Shown in pieces: positions 37,291-49,275 of a stretch of DNA of 64,000 nucleotides. Position numbers and translations under genes: made by a program. Origin of the DNA: Micropterix aruncella (Eukaryota > Arthropoda > Insecta > Lepidoptera > Micropterigidae); contig OX155965.1 in NCBI GenBank assembly GCA_944548615.1, positions 25,534,946-25,598,945 on the forward strand, written 5' to 3'. Within the stretch, counting starts at the first letter, position 1; each line of letters opens with the position of its first letter. The notes under the pieces are model-generated. The model was given only the letters and a program-made list of their open reading frames with translations, did no database searches and was not told where the DNA came from.

Positions 37291-38400
37291 ATCTTTAACC
37301 CTTCAGGCCTCGGCCCCTCAGCCGATTGACAAGTTGATGTCCCAAAAATTTTTTAGTAAAAATTAGTAAAAAAAATTGAATTACGATACTGTCTCATCAA
37401 CACATTAATTACTGCCAAACCACTGTACCCATAATTAAAATGAATCATATTAACATAATAAAACATAATAAAATAAAACAAATTAAATTAAAACGGGGCC
37501 GTCACGCTGAATCGTGTTGTGGCCGATATCGGCCAATCGGAGCCTGAGGGGTTAAGGGAAAACCGATCCACCAGCCGTGAGGCCCGAGACGCGAGAGTCC
37601 TTCCCGGGGTACGTATATAATATTATACCTACGTATATACCGTATACATATATTTTATATAAAATTTATAAAAAATACGAAGAGGCTACTGAATAGCAGC
37701 TGAATCGTGAGTTGAACCGATCCGAGAACACGTTTTTTTTATGGCCCAAGCTGCAGCCAGACCATTCACTACCACAACACCGTCAACAACAGTCGGTTGA
37801 GCTGGACGAGCTTAAAATCAGTTACTACGGTCCATTTCGTTTCGACTTGTTTACCGAATACACCCGCGTCGTAGACGAATGGCGGCCGTCCCACGCGATC
37901 GACGCTGCAATTGTATGCAAATCTGGGGTCCAATAACAATTTCAATAGAGAGAATGGAATCAGGGCGGTGAACAACGAGAATATAGGGACAGCGCGGGCG
38001 GTATCTGGAATGTACCCGCTATAATACGGCCAAGGAATGTTTTACGCTTTACTTAGAGTAAGTAGCTATGTATGTAGACAAGATTGAATTTAACAATAAA
38101 TTTGTAAGTTGAGAGTTTTTATGGATCTATCATGTTTCATATTGATTGTGGATTCAAAACTTTCCGGCAGGCAAAGCATTGTAAACGCGCAATTTGTTTT
38201 TCGAGATGAAGACGGATATATAAATTTTGACCTCGCCCCCCCCCCCCCCCCTTCCCGAGAAGATTAAGACCATTTCTAGACTGAAGTCTGTCTCTGTGTT
38301 TGTGTGTGTGTGTGTAGCTCCACGATAGAGCCCAAACGCTTCATCCGATTGAGCTGGAATTTGGCATGCAGATTCAAATAATTCGGTCAGCAAGGATTTT
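37291..38400. other. Unassigned sequence with a C16 tract
   Basis: Includes C x16 at 38236-38251 and a (GT)n run near 38297-38316. The 74-codon frame at 37712-37936 (ISYYGPFRFDLFTEYTRVVD) is unrecognised. Confidence 0.45.
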
Positions 38401-38407
38401 ACTATGA

Positions 38408-39060
38408 AGCGCAACGTGCAGATTACACTCATGGTTCCTAACATTGATATTTTTTCTCTTATGTTTAATATGGCAACATTCGTGGTATGGCAATATGGCG
38501 GCGCACTATAGATGGCGCTCTAAACACGCCGTTACGGTATTTTATCACGAAATAAAATAATAATATAATAAGAAAGGATTTTTTTATCACCCGACAGAAT
38601 GTAAAATACTGCGAACGCGTTTAAAAAAACAATATGAAGATGGATATAGGTACACATTTTGACAGCCCTCAAGACGATTAATAATAATAATAATTACTGC
38701 ACGATAGCACCTTCATCCGATCGAGCTAAAATTTGGCAAGCAGGCATCATTTGATCATGACAAGAGTTGAAAAGATTGTGGTTGAATCGGTCCACCACAG
38801 AGCGCGCTAGTCATACTTTCATCTCGAAATATTGCCGTACTTCAATCTTAGAGGCTTGAAATTCGGTACACAGGTGCCTCGTTGGGCACCTGGGAAATTT
38901 TTAAAATCACATTGTGAAATTTTGGTTAGAATATATCATATATAAGCAACATAAATAAAATTTAAAGTCTGCCATACAAATGCATGGAATAATATTACAA
39001 TTTGCGGCGCAGCGCGTTTGATATCGCGCGACTTATTGCGTTGTGAGATTCGTACGAAAT
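38408..39060 (+). repeat. Interspersed repeat, copy 1
   Basis: Direct match to 60908-61429 (ACACGCCGTTACGGTATTTTA, TATCACCCGACAGAATGTAA). The tail contains the AAATTCGGTACACAG phrase shared with the reverse-oriented parts of segments A and B. Confidence 0.75.
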
Positions 39061-39069
39061 TCGAATGTT

Positions 39070-39420
39070 TAAGGGGCAAGTGTCATAGGGTACATTAACT
39101 GTCCAAATATCAAGTAAATAGCAAGTAATCCTCAAATTCAATAAATGAACATAAATATATAGCGTTTAGTATCAAATGAAAGATCTGATTGAGTAAATTC
39201 CGAAAATATATATGTATCTATATGAATACAAACATAAATCACAAATATTTCGTAAAAAAAAAACAGTAAAAAAATAATTATAAATACAGTAGTTCTTTTT
39301 TTGTAACAGCAGTCTGTTATTTATTCGTTTTAATTTCACTTGTTTTATCGCATCGACCGGAGAAAGAATACATGGATCGACGGAACGCATTTTGTGCTTT
39401 TTTGTAATAATCAACCGCCT
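39070..39420 (-). repeat. Interspersed repeat (see 29590), reverse copy
   Basis: Shares AATAAATGAACATAAATATA and the CAGTAGTTC... region with 63595-63830. Confidence 0.65.
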
Positions 39421-39754
39421 TGGCAAAACGAGTAGGAACCACTTTTTTCCGATAACCTATCCCCTTCATTTATCAATATTTTTTCGTTGTTACGCATAGT
39501 TTTTTGTTGTTTTTTTTATTCTTTCTAAATTTATTTGAAGTTTCTGTGTGTGTCTACAAAACGCAGTGGCGCTCATTTCATTTTAAAATCATTCAACGGC
39601 ATTATTTTCGATCTTCTATTTTTTATCCCGCTATCTTATTATAACCCCTACTATTTATTTTATTTTTATTTATTTATCTCCTTAATTCAATTTACAATTT
39701 ACATAAAGAAAATCCTTATCCTAACACAAAAACATTTTATAATAAGTGTACATA

Positions 39755-40290
39755 TTATACCTAGCTTAGAAAGGAAATTCATCTTTTCAGCTTCAAAGGA
39801 TAATTTACACCCTTTTGGAGGCCACGGTCGTCCATTTCCATCAAGCCGGAATAACACACTTGCCATTCAGTCACATCATTCTTCTGTTTACTCTTTAACG
39901 GTCTACTCAGCTCGTTTATGGAATCAGCTACCTTACTCTATCAGGCATGCACCTTCGTTGCACACTTTCAAAAAATTGTTGAAGAAGTATTTATTTTTAC
40001 ACAGCCACTAACTAAATACCTGACCTTGTCCTCTCCTTTATTCTTCCCTGGGCAACCTTAGCATAAATTATTGACATATATTTGTATAAGTTTATTTTAA
40101 ATTTAACTTTACTACTTATGTGTGTAATGTACGGTGACAATTAAAAATTAGTTTATCAAATGGTTGACTGTAAGACATCGCTATAGCGATAAGTCCGCCA
40201 TTTGTGCATAAATTGTATTTTCCTATAAAACCAGTGTAATATTGATCAAGTAATGTTTTTATAGCACAATAAAGTTATTCTATTCTATAA
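39755..40290 (+). pseudogene. Non-LTR retrotransposon 3' part with C-terminal tail
   Basis: The open frame ending at 40011 contains HHSSVYSLTVYSARLWNQLP, YSIRHAPSLHTFKKLLKKYL, a strong LINE polymerase C-terminus. A ~280-base 3' UTR follows with CGATAAGTCCGCCATTTGT and AATAAAGTTATTCTATTC, ending in a TTCTA-type repeat. The polymerase core is missing. The frame upstream to 39535 is AT-rich filler. Confidence 0.8.
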
Positions 40291-40898
40291 CATTAGAGGG
40301 ATTTGTTAGTGTGGCCAATCTATTTCTACTTTACAATTCTGAATTGCCTATTTATATAGGTATAGCCCATCTCCAGTCAGCAACCTGTATATATTAGGTA
40401 TATCACAGACCACCCTTTTCCTTCCAACGTTAGAAAGTCCACCCCGTTAAACCAAAGAAGCGTCATAACTCTCCTTAAGTGTAGACCTTGGTCGGCCTTC
40501 GGTGGCCGTACGTCGCCATTGCGGCCTTCGCCCGTTCCTCGGGGAGCTCCTCTCATTCGGGTCGGTTTCTCCGCATAGGCCGGCCGAATGGCTCAATGTT
40601 TCTTTTAACAGCCTTACCCTTCTTGAGTCGGCACTAATTACAGTGAATCTAGTGCGTGACACCTCTGTTTGCTCTCCCGCCTCCCGCTCTACGCACCGTG
40701 ATGTGTTGCGTGACTGAGCGTTCCCGATCCAGCTCCGATTTTATTTTAACCCATAATGAAATGAAGGAGGTGCAGATGTAGGTACGTGAAATAGGATTAT
40801 AATGGCCAATAACTACGAATTTATTTTATTTCTCCTAGTCTTTATTGAATATCATAGCCCTTGTGCTGTAAATTTTATTGTCCGAATAAAAAATGATA
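40291..40898. other. Unassigned sequence
   Basis: GC-richer segment 40440-40730 with open frames on both strands (71 codons each). No recognisable product. Confidence 0.4.
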
Positions 40899-41009
40899 AC
40901 GAATTTACCGCGTGAAGCTTGTGGTAAATGACGCCATTTACCCTGGACAACGGTGATTGAAACATCGCCGAAAGTCGGGTACGAGAAATTTCACGCGGTA
41001 AATTCGTTT
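40899..41009. mobile_element. Short fold-back copy of PLE family 2 ends
   Basis: ACGAATTTACCGCGTGAA at the left and TTTCACGCGGTAAATTCGT at the right, with GCCGAAAGTCGGGTAC inside. It has the same outer ends as 2890-3451 but no internal coding. Confidence 0.7.
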
Positions 41010-41137
41010 TTATTCTATTTAAAATTTAAAAAACATCATATACAGTAGTAAAAAAAATATTAAAAAAAATACAAATGTTGACAAATTAGAAATGGCAATA
41101 ATGGTCATTCGCCAATAGTCAGAATACAATAGGTATA

Positions 41138-41445
41138 CAGAGTGAGTTTTTATAAGGGACATCCTTGTAGTGGGTGAATCAGTATAAGCAGATAAGCAAG
41201 TTTTAGGTAACATTTTTGAGAAAAACAAAAAAATGGCAAATTTCTAAATTTTATCTATTGAAAAAATGTTTGAAAAGCGTTGAGTGAGCTGCTTTTTTCA
41301 CGACTGCTCAACAAAAAAGGAGTTTAATGTGTTCAAGGTTCATCTATGTACATTTTGGGTTTCTTTATTACACCATAACTTCTAAACGTTTGAACCGATT
41401 TAAAAGAGTGTGGTATTGTTAATATCCTTATGTCATCTCGAATGG
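41138..41445. repeat. ACAG-type MITE piece plus short repeat unit
   Basis: 41138-41290 resembles the ACAGG MITE (GTGAGTTTTTATAAGGGACA, GGGTGAATCAGTATAAGC). 41310-41445 is the reverse of the TTTAGAAGTTATGGTGG unit. Confidence 0.6.
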
Positions 41446-42262
41446 AATCATCATCATCATCATCATCATTTATTCATTCCATAAAAGCATTTCACAATAC
41501 TGAGGAACTTGTCAAATTATACAATCATAATTTACCGGATGATAAAACCGCTTTGATTAATTGAAAGGAAAAAAAATAATTGTAATCAGAGGTGATTACT
41601 TTAAAATAGTCAAATTTACAAAATAATCAATAATCAAACAATAAATAATAATCAATACAATGAAAAAGAAAAATTCTGAAACATGTGTAATTAAAAACAA
41701 TGTCAATAAAATCTAAAACTTAGTGCGAAAGTATAGTCATAATATGGTTATTTATAATCAAGCAATTGTGGATGCAATATCATAAAAGTCGTCCAGTTTG
41801 TAAAGGGCATGTTTGACTAACTGATTTTTCAAGCAGATTTTATATGCTGCCATCTCAACTCTTCTCGTCGATGACGGCAAAGCATTGAACAATTTAAAAC
41901 TAATATATAAAAATGTTTTTGATATTTAGTCAAGCGTACTTTAGGCAATAATACATTGTTTTTATGTCGCGTATTATGTCTATGTCTAGTGGAGTGAAGC
42001 TCGCAATTTAAAAGATTCTCTTTGGCGTATAAAAGGCACTGATATATGTACATGGACGACATGGTAAGGATACCAGCTTTAATAAAAAAAGGGGCGCAAT
42101 GTGTTTCTCTGCTTACACCGAAAATCGTCCTAACGGCTTGCTTCTGTAGCACAAAAACGCGATGGATATCGGTTGTATTACCCCATAGTAGTATCGCATA
42201 AGACATCTTTGAATGGAAGCAGGAGTGATACACACTGATCGCTGCATGGAATAGGGTCAAAT
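41446..42262 (-). mobile_element. 5'-truncated Jockey-like LINE with (ATG)n tail
   Basis: On the minus strand the 3' end is a simple (ATG)n tail (41450-41470, TCA on plus). The coding tail lies at 41829-42260, with a ~370-base 3' UTR between. Confidence 0.8.
41829..42260 (-). pseudogene. Jockey-like reverse transcriptase, C-terminal tail
   Basis: 143 residues: YHSCFHSKMSYAILLWGNTT, RVFVLQKQAVRTIFGV and PFFIKAGILTMSSMYIYQCL. These are the signature blocks after the polymerase domain in Jockey-clade LINEs (.S.M.YGI..WG, .LQK.A.R.I, F...GILT..S.YI). The frame is open, but the polymerase motifs and start are absent, so this is a dead 5'-truncated copy. Confidence 0.85.
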
Positions 42263-44150
42263 CTTCTTTAACGATATTCTTTTACCGTTCCAGCCTCCAT
42301 AGTGCAGGCGGACGCTCAAACAACTAGCCGACCTAACTTGGAACGCGTCTAACGAGCAAATGGCACAGCGGTGAACATTCGCGCTATTCGTTGCTTATTT
42401 CTAACAGAGGGCACTACTACACGCACACCTACCTGCATTACCAACTTCCGCGCCATGCTCGTTATATAGTCTGTCTCATCATTTGACTGACCCTTATATA
42501 TCGCTTTATTATGACTGGTATGTGTACCTTTGAAAATAAAACGACAAAATCTAGATTTAGTTCTTCTGGAATTCTCTATTCAAAATACATTTCAAAGTCT
42601 ACGACGCAAAGTCAAACCACACGCGCCGTCCAAGGACCGGAGATGTAGCTAGAGTATTCGTTGGATCGCACCAATGGGCTCACAGGTACGAACACTCGTA
42701 TTACGAGTACATACGAACGAATAAGTTCGAGAGAGGAAGGGGTTAACATACGGACGGCCTGCTTTAATTTTGACGTCGCACCGAACGGGGGCATTAGCTT
42801 CAAGCACCTGTCTCGCCAATTGCCCAGAGACTCCCCCGCATAATAAAGCACGTAGCGGCAGACGAAATGAGACAGAAAATGAATTCACACCTTTCTCATT
42901 TACAAAGTAATGGAAGTCTCGGGAAACCATATTAGTCGCAAAGCATGTTCCCTCTTACATATATATTTCGGTGTAGCCTTGGATATAGTTACTCCATTAA
43001 TTTCAATGAGAGAACTATCAACAGACGTTCAAGGCAGCTTGTATGAACCGTAGTTTTAACTTGTTTAATTTTTTTTTCGTTTCTTTAAATTCCTCATTAA
43101 GCTTGACATTTTTATCATTTTGTTGACTATTATATTATTACGAGTAATTGTATTTTTTATTTGTAGGACCGTATAATTTTTCATTACATGACAACTTAAT
43201 TAATAATTCTCACGTCAAAATGTTTATACTTGAGTATTTTAGAAGTATTTTCGATATGGTCAAATAATAATCTATTTGACTTTTAAGTACCTAATACGAT
43301 TATTATAAATCATGTGGTGAGAGTCTTCAGAGACAATTGGTAACGATTTCCAAATTTATTTGAATCTAAACTTTATATAAATTGGCTTATAAGCTTGACT
43401 TATATCGATTGCGTAATCAATTGTTTTTTTCTTTGGATTTTACAATATAATAAAATTAGCATTTATCCAAAATATTGTGTTCTAATGTCTAAACAACTAT
43501 TTACAAAGGTTTAGAAGACAATAAACTTGATTCGATTTCAGTAAAATTCCGATCGTTTCGGCACCTCTGGCCGCGTACATCTCAACTATTTAATAGTCTG
43601 TGGAGTCTGCTGTGTTGGGCGAAACCGGTGCGACAGTCGTGAACAATGGTATTACTCTTAAGATATGTATAACGGCAAAAACGACTATGAGGTTTGAGGA
43701 TTTTGAGCCGATGGCGAAGCTGCCTACGACTTCACTATCCGCGTTTAGGTTCCTAATAGCTCCGTGCAGCTTAGGCCTGCCGGTAGCCTCGTCGAAGAGG
43801 GACATAGCCTGGAAGGGCCGCTGTAAAATCTGCCTGCGATTGCAACCTGCAGAATGAAATGCTTTTCCAGACACCTCAAAGGTGGAAACCGTTCGTTCGT
43901 TTCTGTTATTATAGTCAATAGGTTTTTGTTTATCAAAAAATGCAAATACAGTTGGTTTTATCATAAAAATAAATGTTTAAAAACAAATTTAAAAAATATA
44001 AATCAATAAAATAATAAAAAAAAACAAAGAAATCAATAATCAAAAACTAATGCAACAAATAATAATTATTATTAATAACCAAAGTCGGACAAAATAAAAA
44101 ATGAATGCTCAATATTAACATACGTAAAAAGAGAATAGTTATAATGAATA
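42263..44150. other. Unassigned sequence
   Basis: Contains overlapping open frames at 42612-42930 and 43590-43964 (124 codons, minus, with RPFQAMSLFDEATGRPKLHG). I recognise neither. The latter is moderately GC-rich and could be a decayed coding fragment. Confidence 0.4.
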
Positions 44151-44389
44151 ATCAGACATTATCAAATTCTTCCTACGAGGTATACCTCGTATGTTTCAAC
44201 TTGAGAATAATCCGTTTCGAAAGCTTTTTTATTTAAACTTTTGCCTATATTTGTACGTTTAAACGTAGTTATAAAGATATCTGAGATAATCCAGTGTTAA
44301 TCTCTATATCTGAACATATTTGATTCTAAATCTCGTATCGACTTTGGAAGATTATTAAAGAGTTTAAAGGACAATTATACAAATGACTT

Positions 44390-44456
44390 TTGGATTAATA
44401 TTGGACGGGAGCTGGTTCCATAATTTAGCCGTTAAAGCACTGAAGTTATAAGCGAA
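44390..44456 (-). pseudogene. Possible LINE C-terminal motif
   Basis: The minus strand reads AYNFSALTAKLWNQLPSNIN, similar to the RLWN.LP motif of LINE tails, but in a short, isolated context. Confidence 0.3.
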
Positions 44457-44649
44457 CCCCGAAAATTACAGAAACAAGACTCTAGTGAAAAAACATTGTG
44501 TCCGCATATCACTCGTGAAAAATGGAACTCGCCTAACAAGATGACCCTCAAAATAGTCTCATCTGTCATAAAAGCCCCTGGCCTTCTACAATGAAAGTCA
44601 TAGTGATACGACAAAAAACTTGGCTACGCTCCACTTTCGTGACACGTAA

Positions 44650-46079
44650 ACACACGGGCGGAGGAGAAACAAGCACTCCTTAACCTTTAGCATCGTGTCT
44701 CAAACTTTTAACTGACCCAAAAAAGGGTATATTATGTGGACAGGAATAAATACACTGACATTTTTATTGATAGGTATGAACTAAAAAACAAAAACAGTTG
44801 TTAAAAGATTTTTCTCAAAGTCTAAAAGGCAATTTTATTTTATTTATTTGTTTTCATTTATTTTTTACAATAAACTTACAGTTAGTAAATACATTATATA
44901 GTGCATAGTAGGTAAGTAGGAAAATTGGGTATATAAAGCAAGAATGTATTATGAATAATTTGATATTAATGTTTATGATTGATATTAATGTTTATAATTT
45001 GATATTAATCTTTATCTTAGTTACATGTTTATTTTCTACTCCTAATTTTAGGTATTTAATAGTTTTTAAGGTAGTTGTTGCATGTTTATTCTTTTGTGAT
45101 CAAATAATTATTTTATTACGACAATTTTATTTTTAATTTTTTTGTTACAAAAATATTTTGTTTTTGTAATAATCACAGTATTGAACAAGCACGCATAAAA
45201 TTAAACGTTCACCTTAGAACAGGTCCCGGCCTAGTTAGGTGGCATTGTCACTGGACTTTGCAATGTATTCATTTTCTGCTATTTATTCAATGTTTAAAAT
45301 ATTTCTGTTGAGGACTTCGCCCAACATATTAGAGTCAACAAAAGAAGTAAATTCTCTAGAATCGAAACTGCATAGATAAATGCGCGGCAAAGATAAAATT
45401 GTTTTAAATTCTTTTTGAATTACTTAAATAAATAAATAAACAAATAATATAAATTATGATACAATATAAAGGTATGGTATAATATAATAAAATTATATAA
45501 TACAGTAGGATGGCAGTAAGTAAAATTTTAATAAGTAGGAGATTGATCGAATCTTTTATTACAATCATTAAATATGTGTAATCCTTTATATATGGAATCA
45601 AAAACACGACTCATTCCGGTGAGAGGTCTGTTCGACACGATATTGCTATTGTAAGCGACGGAGTGACAACAGACAATGACAACAGACACGAAATTGAACA
45701 TTTGCTAGTCTAGCTAGGCTGTCTAGTCGATTGTATAAAAGCTAATGGAGACAAGTCACATCGTTAATGGTCCTGCGTATTTTTACCCATTCTTACTCTC
45801 AGGCGCGAAGGTCATAATTCGATATTACCAACTTTTTATATAACGTTCGCTGCTAGTATTTCTGTTACTTTAAAGAGAAGGAAAGTGCGAAATTTATTCT
45901 GTAGAAAATTAACCTCATGGACGCGTTGAAATGTAACAATTTTGCGTGATACTTGTCAATCTCACGTTTTGTCGACTTCGTACCGCGTTGGAAGGGGCTA
46001 CACTCGTATCACTTATGTTTTTCTCCTATATTTGCGGGCACACACTCGAGTGCGGATTTTCAGGCAACTAGCAGCCATC
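44650..46079. other. Unassigned AT-rich sequence
   Basis: No gene or repeat recognised. Confidence 0.5.
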
Positions 46080-46113
46080 GGGGGGGGGGGGGGGGGGGGA
46101 GGGGGGGGGGGGG
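46080..46113 (+). repeat. Poly-G tract, G20 A G13
   Basis: A nearly pure G run with one A at 46100. Strong G-quadruplex potential on the plus strand; length is likely unstable. Confidence 0.95.
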
Positions 46114-46154
46114 ATGTGGTCCACATATACATTAAGCATAACTTTTCTTTTATC

Positions 46155-46278
46155 TATGTTCATCCGTAGACCAGCTCGAACCCCGGAGATCATTGGGATG
46201 GCTCGTCGAGATTGTTAAGCATTTTCTGGAGTTCCTCTAGCGTCTCTGCCATGGTGACTACATCATCTGCAAACTTAT
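46155..46278 (-). pseudogene. RTE-like reverse transcriptase fragment with FADD box
   Basis: The minus strand reads KFADDVVTMAETLEELQKML, NNLDEP. FADDVV corresponds to the catalytic YADD box of the polymerase, followed by the usual A..LEELQ.ML. Only about 40 codons survive. It lies in the opposite orientation to the RTE C-terminal piece beginning 110 bases further on. Confidence 0.8.
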
Positions 46279-46389
46279 ATCACTCTCTAAACTTATACAC
46301 ACATAAATGAAATTCACGTTTCACTCTTTGCTAAGACGGAGCATTTTGCCGCTTGTCACTTTCTTGGTTTGCAGGGCAGTAATGTGTGT

Positions 46390-46768
46390 TCAAGAAGTAT
46401 AGTACAGAAGTATTCGAGATGTGGACATACATATGCATGATGTTGATATCTTGGAGTCAGAAAGTCACCAATGAGGAAATTCTACAGCGTGTCGGCAAAA
46501 ACGTAAGCTTTGGCAGACCATCAAACAGCGCAAAGTTGCACACCTGGGTCACGTGCTTAGGCACGACAGGTACGAACTCCTGTAACTCATTATGATGGGA
46601 AAAGATACAGGAATGAGGAGACCTGGCCGTAGACGGAATCTTGGCTGAGCAACATTCGAGAATGGACCGGAATTACGAGTGTCGCCGAATTGTTTTGCCT
46701 TGCGAAGGACAAAAACAAGTGCAGAGCTGACTGCCAAACTTCACTAAATGGAGAGGCACCCTAAGAAG
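46390..46768 (+). pseudogene. RTE-like LINE C-terminal fragment, second copy
   Basis: Homologous to 5480-5832: YSRCGHTYA-like start, ISWSQKVTNEEILQRVGK, LGHVLRHDRYELL, REWTG and an end before AAGAAGAAGAATA. Frame shifts and stops throughout. Confidence 0.75.
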
Positions 46769-46779
46769 AAGAATAGGTG

Positions 46780-47247
46780 TTCAACAGTTTGAGAAGTGGG
46801 CGGCGCGGGTGGTATGAAACTTCAAGACTCGACCCCAATTAGCACGTGTCGCGAGGACTTGGTGTGCCGCGCGAATCTAGGTAACGTATGCGCAGGCAGG
46901 CTCACCAGGCATACTGACACGCTACGACGCTACGACGAGAGAGAAAGGCGCGCCGCTGAGAGCGGCTACGACGTGTCGTAGCAATCATTTTAGCAATGAA
47001 AGCGTAGCGGGGATCTTTCAGAAAATTATCAGCGGAGCTTCAAGCGAATATTAATGCCGGTGAGACAGAATAGAGAATTAATGAGCGCGGAATTTTCTCC
47101 TTCTTTATGCATCCTCTACATCTGTATAGAATTTTACGGACTGCTTCGTAGCAGAGCTCTTTCTCTTTGACTTTTATAGTGGCTGACTAGCGGTGCACCG
47201 CGGTTTCACCTACCGTTTAATTAAAAATAATTCGGTTTATTTATAAA
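46780..47247. other. Unassigned sequence
   Basis: A short GC-richer part (46796-46981) is open but unrecognised. Confidence 0.45.
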
Positions 47248-47903
47248 CTAGCTGACCCGTGCCCACTTCGTTGGGCGGTAAAACTTTTTACTTGTGATGA
47301 AATTATGAGTGTGGTTTGGTTAGTACTGAGTGCTATGATTAATTTCCTGACTGCAAAAAGAAGGGTTATATTTTAACTGCATATTTGCATGCCAATTTGA
47401 CTATATTACCGTTATTTGTGAGTGTCTTCTTGTGAGTGTCTTATGTGTGAGTGTTCTATCTCTTTAACCATTAAATGCAGTAAAAGGGAAAAGTCTTTTG
47501 TTTTAAACACTTGAGACGATAAACATACTTATTTTGATAATAATTCATAATTGTTGATAATATGGCCAATAAACATGTAACGATTTAAATTATTCGTTTA
47601 ATATAAAATACTACTTTTTGTTACTTAAATATAAAAGTTAGACATATGCTGTCGCTGACTTTTTTGTAGGCATTATCAAGCTTTACAACTTTTCTCTAGA
47701 ACTTAATTATATATCTCTCATCGTTAAGGTAGCGTTAGTTGGAAACGTTTTCGTTCGACCGTTTTTTCCGACTTACTTTGGAAATCCGACTACCACGAAA
47801 AAGTCTTTTCATTTTTCGGATACAGTAAAAAATCGGTTCAGTAGATTCAGAGATTACTTCCTACAACGTCACAAACTTTACCTCTTTATAATATTAGTAT
47901 AGA
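47248..47903 (-). mobile_element. Non-autonomous Helitron, copy 2
   Basis: CTAG at 47248-47251 (flanking A), the GCCCA..TGGGC hairpin, and a terminal TCTATACTAATATTATAAAG (minus strand) next to a flanking T at 47904. Insertion between A and T without target duplication is the Helitron rule. Confidence 0.88.
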
Positions 47904-49055
47904 TAATTTAGAGTATTTCGGCAGAGACAATATTTTTAGTGACATTTTCATGTGGTTTTAGTATATACTGGTTTTATCTGATCTAGATTAGGCATGCACA
48001 GTTCAGCTCTTCTTGGTAATGCTCGGTTCTCGTCGGGCGGCAGCCCCGACCCACAGCGTTGCATCGCCCACCCTCGCTATTACTTCGTATTCGCTTAGCG
48101 TTCTTTTTGCCTGGCTCCTAAGGGTCGTAACATGATGTTAAATATCCTATAACCTTCCTCAAAAATTAGGCTATCAAATGGAAAAATATTTTGTGAAATC
48201 CGACTAGTAGTTCCAGAGATTAGCACCTTTAAACAAAGCTTTGTTATCAGTATACATCTATATCTGTTGTATGTTACAACTAATTAAATAAGTACCTGAA
48301 ACCTATATTTCAGGTAGAATTAGTTATAACTGGAAAAGCTACTTAGAATAGCGCCCGAGTATTCAAAAGAATAATATTGGACACATGTATTAGCAGTCTT
48401 TATGTTACGAGTCAAAATTAGTGGTCCATAAAGGATATTTCAGCAGTGGCTGCAGTAACTTTCCGTATTTTTTTGTCGAAAATAATTGTGTCATATAAAA
48501 ACAAAGGCGGCAATCACCATAAAACCGTTATTTGCAGAAAACGAAAATACCGTTTTATTATTAACAGAAACAGTACGCAGATACAAGTGATCTCTTAATT
48601 AAATCATTCCTAAGTTAAAATTATAATAAAATGCAAAAAGTTAAACAAATGGTGTTAAATAAAGAGTTATAAGGAATAAGTTGTTGGAGATTTCCGCCAT
48701 TGAAATGAACATAAGGAGATTGCCGTTTTTGTTGGGACTCTTAGTGGATATTGCTGGATTTGTTATGGAATCGAGTGTGTCCGCCATACTAACTGCTGTA
48801 TTCTGATTGGTTGATTCGGAGGTTGCCATGTTTGAAACAAACAACATTGGAAATTTCCGTTTTTGATACGAACCTTGTTAGAAACACGGCAAAAAGTATT
48901 GGATTTAGCCGGTCGGGTCCAATATTATTCGGAAGATGTGTGTTCTACAGATAAATAATTTTGCATCATTAGTTCAATTTACACATTTCGTGGAGATTGC
49001 CATCTTTGTTTTTATATGACACAATTATTTAAAATATTTTTGAAGACAATAACAT
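47904..49055. other. Unassigned sequence
   Basis: No recognisable gene. A 68-codon minus frame at 48641-48847 is unremarkable. Confidence 0.5.
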
Positions 49056-49059
49056 CTTG

Positions 49060-49275
49060 AGGTGTCGACTACAACGGGCGAGCCCGTCACCACAGGGAGT
49101 TTTAGCGATTAGTCGTTCTATCTCCCTGGAGTGAGCGTAGAAGACTTTGGACAAAACAATCCTACGTCTAGCTACGCCACAACCCGTTAGAGACCAACGC
49201 CTTACCGCGAGATAGCCAGGTATGTTACCTGGCGGGCGGCACTCGCGCCCTAACTACCAATTGTGACCAGATAAC
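49060..49275 (-). repeat. Family G repeat fragment
   Basis: ACGGGCGAGCCCGTCACCAC, GATTAGTCGTTCTATCTCCC and ACGCCTTACCGCGAGATAGC, as in 33433 and 35354. Confidence 0.75.
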
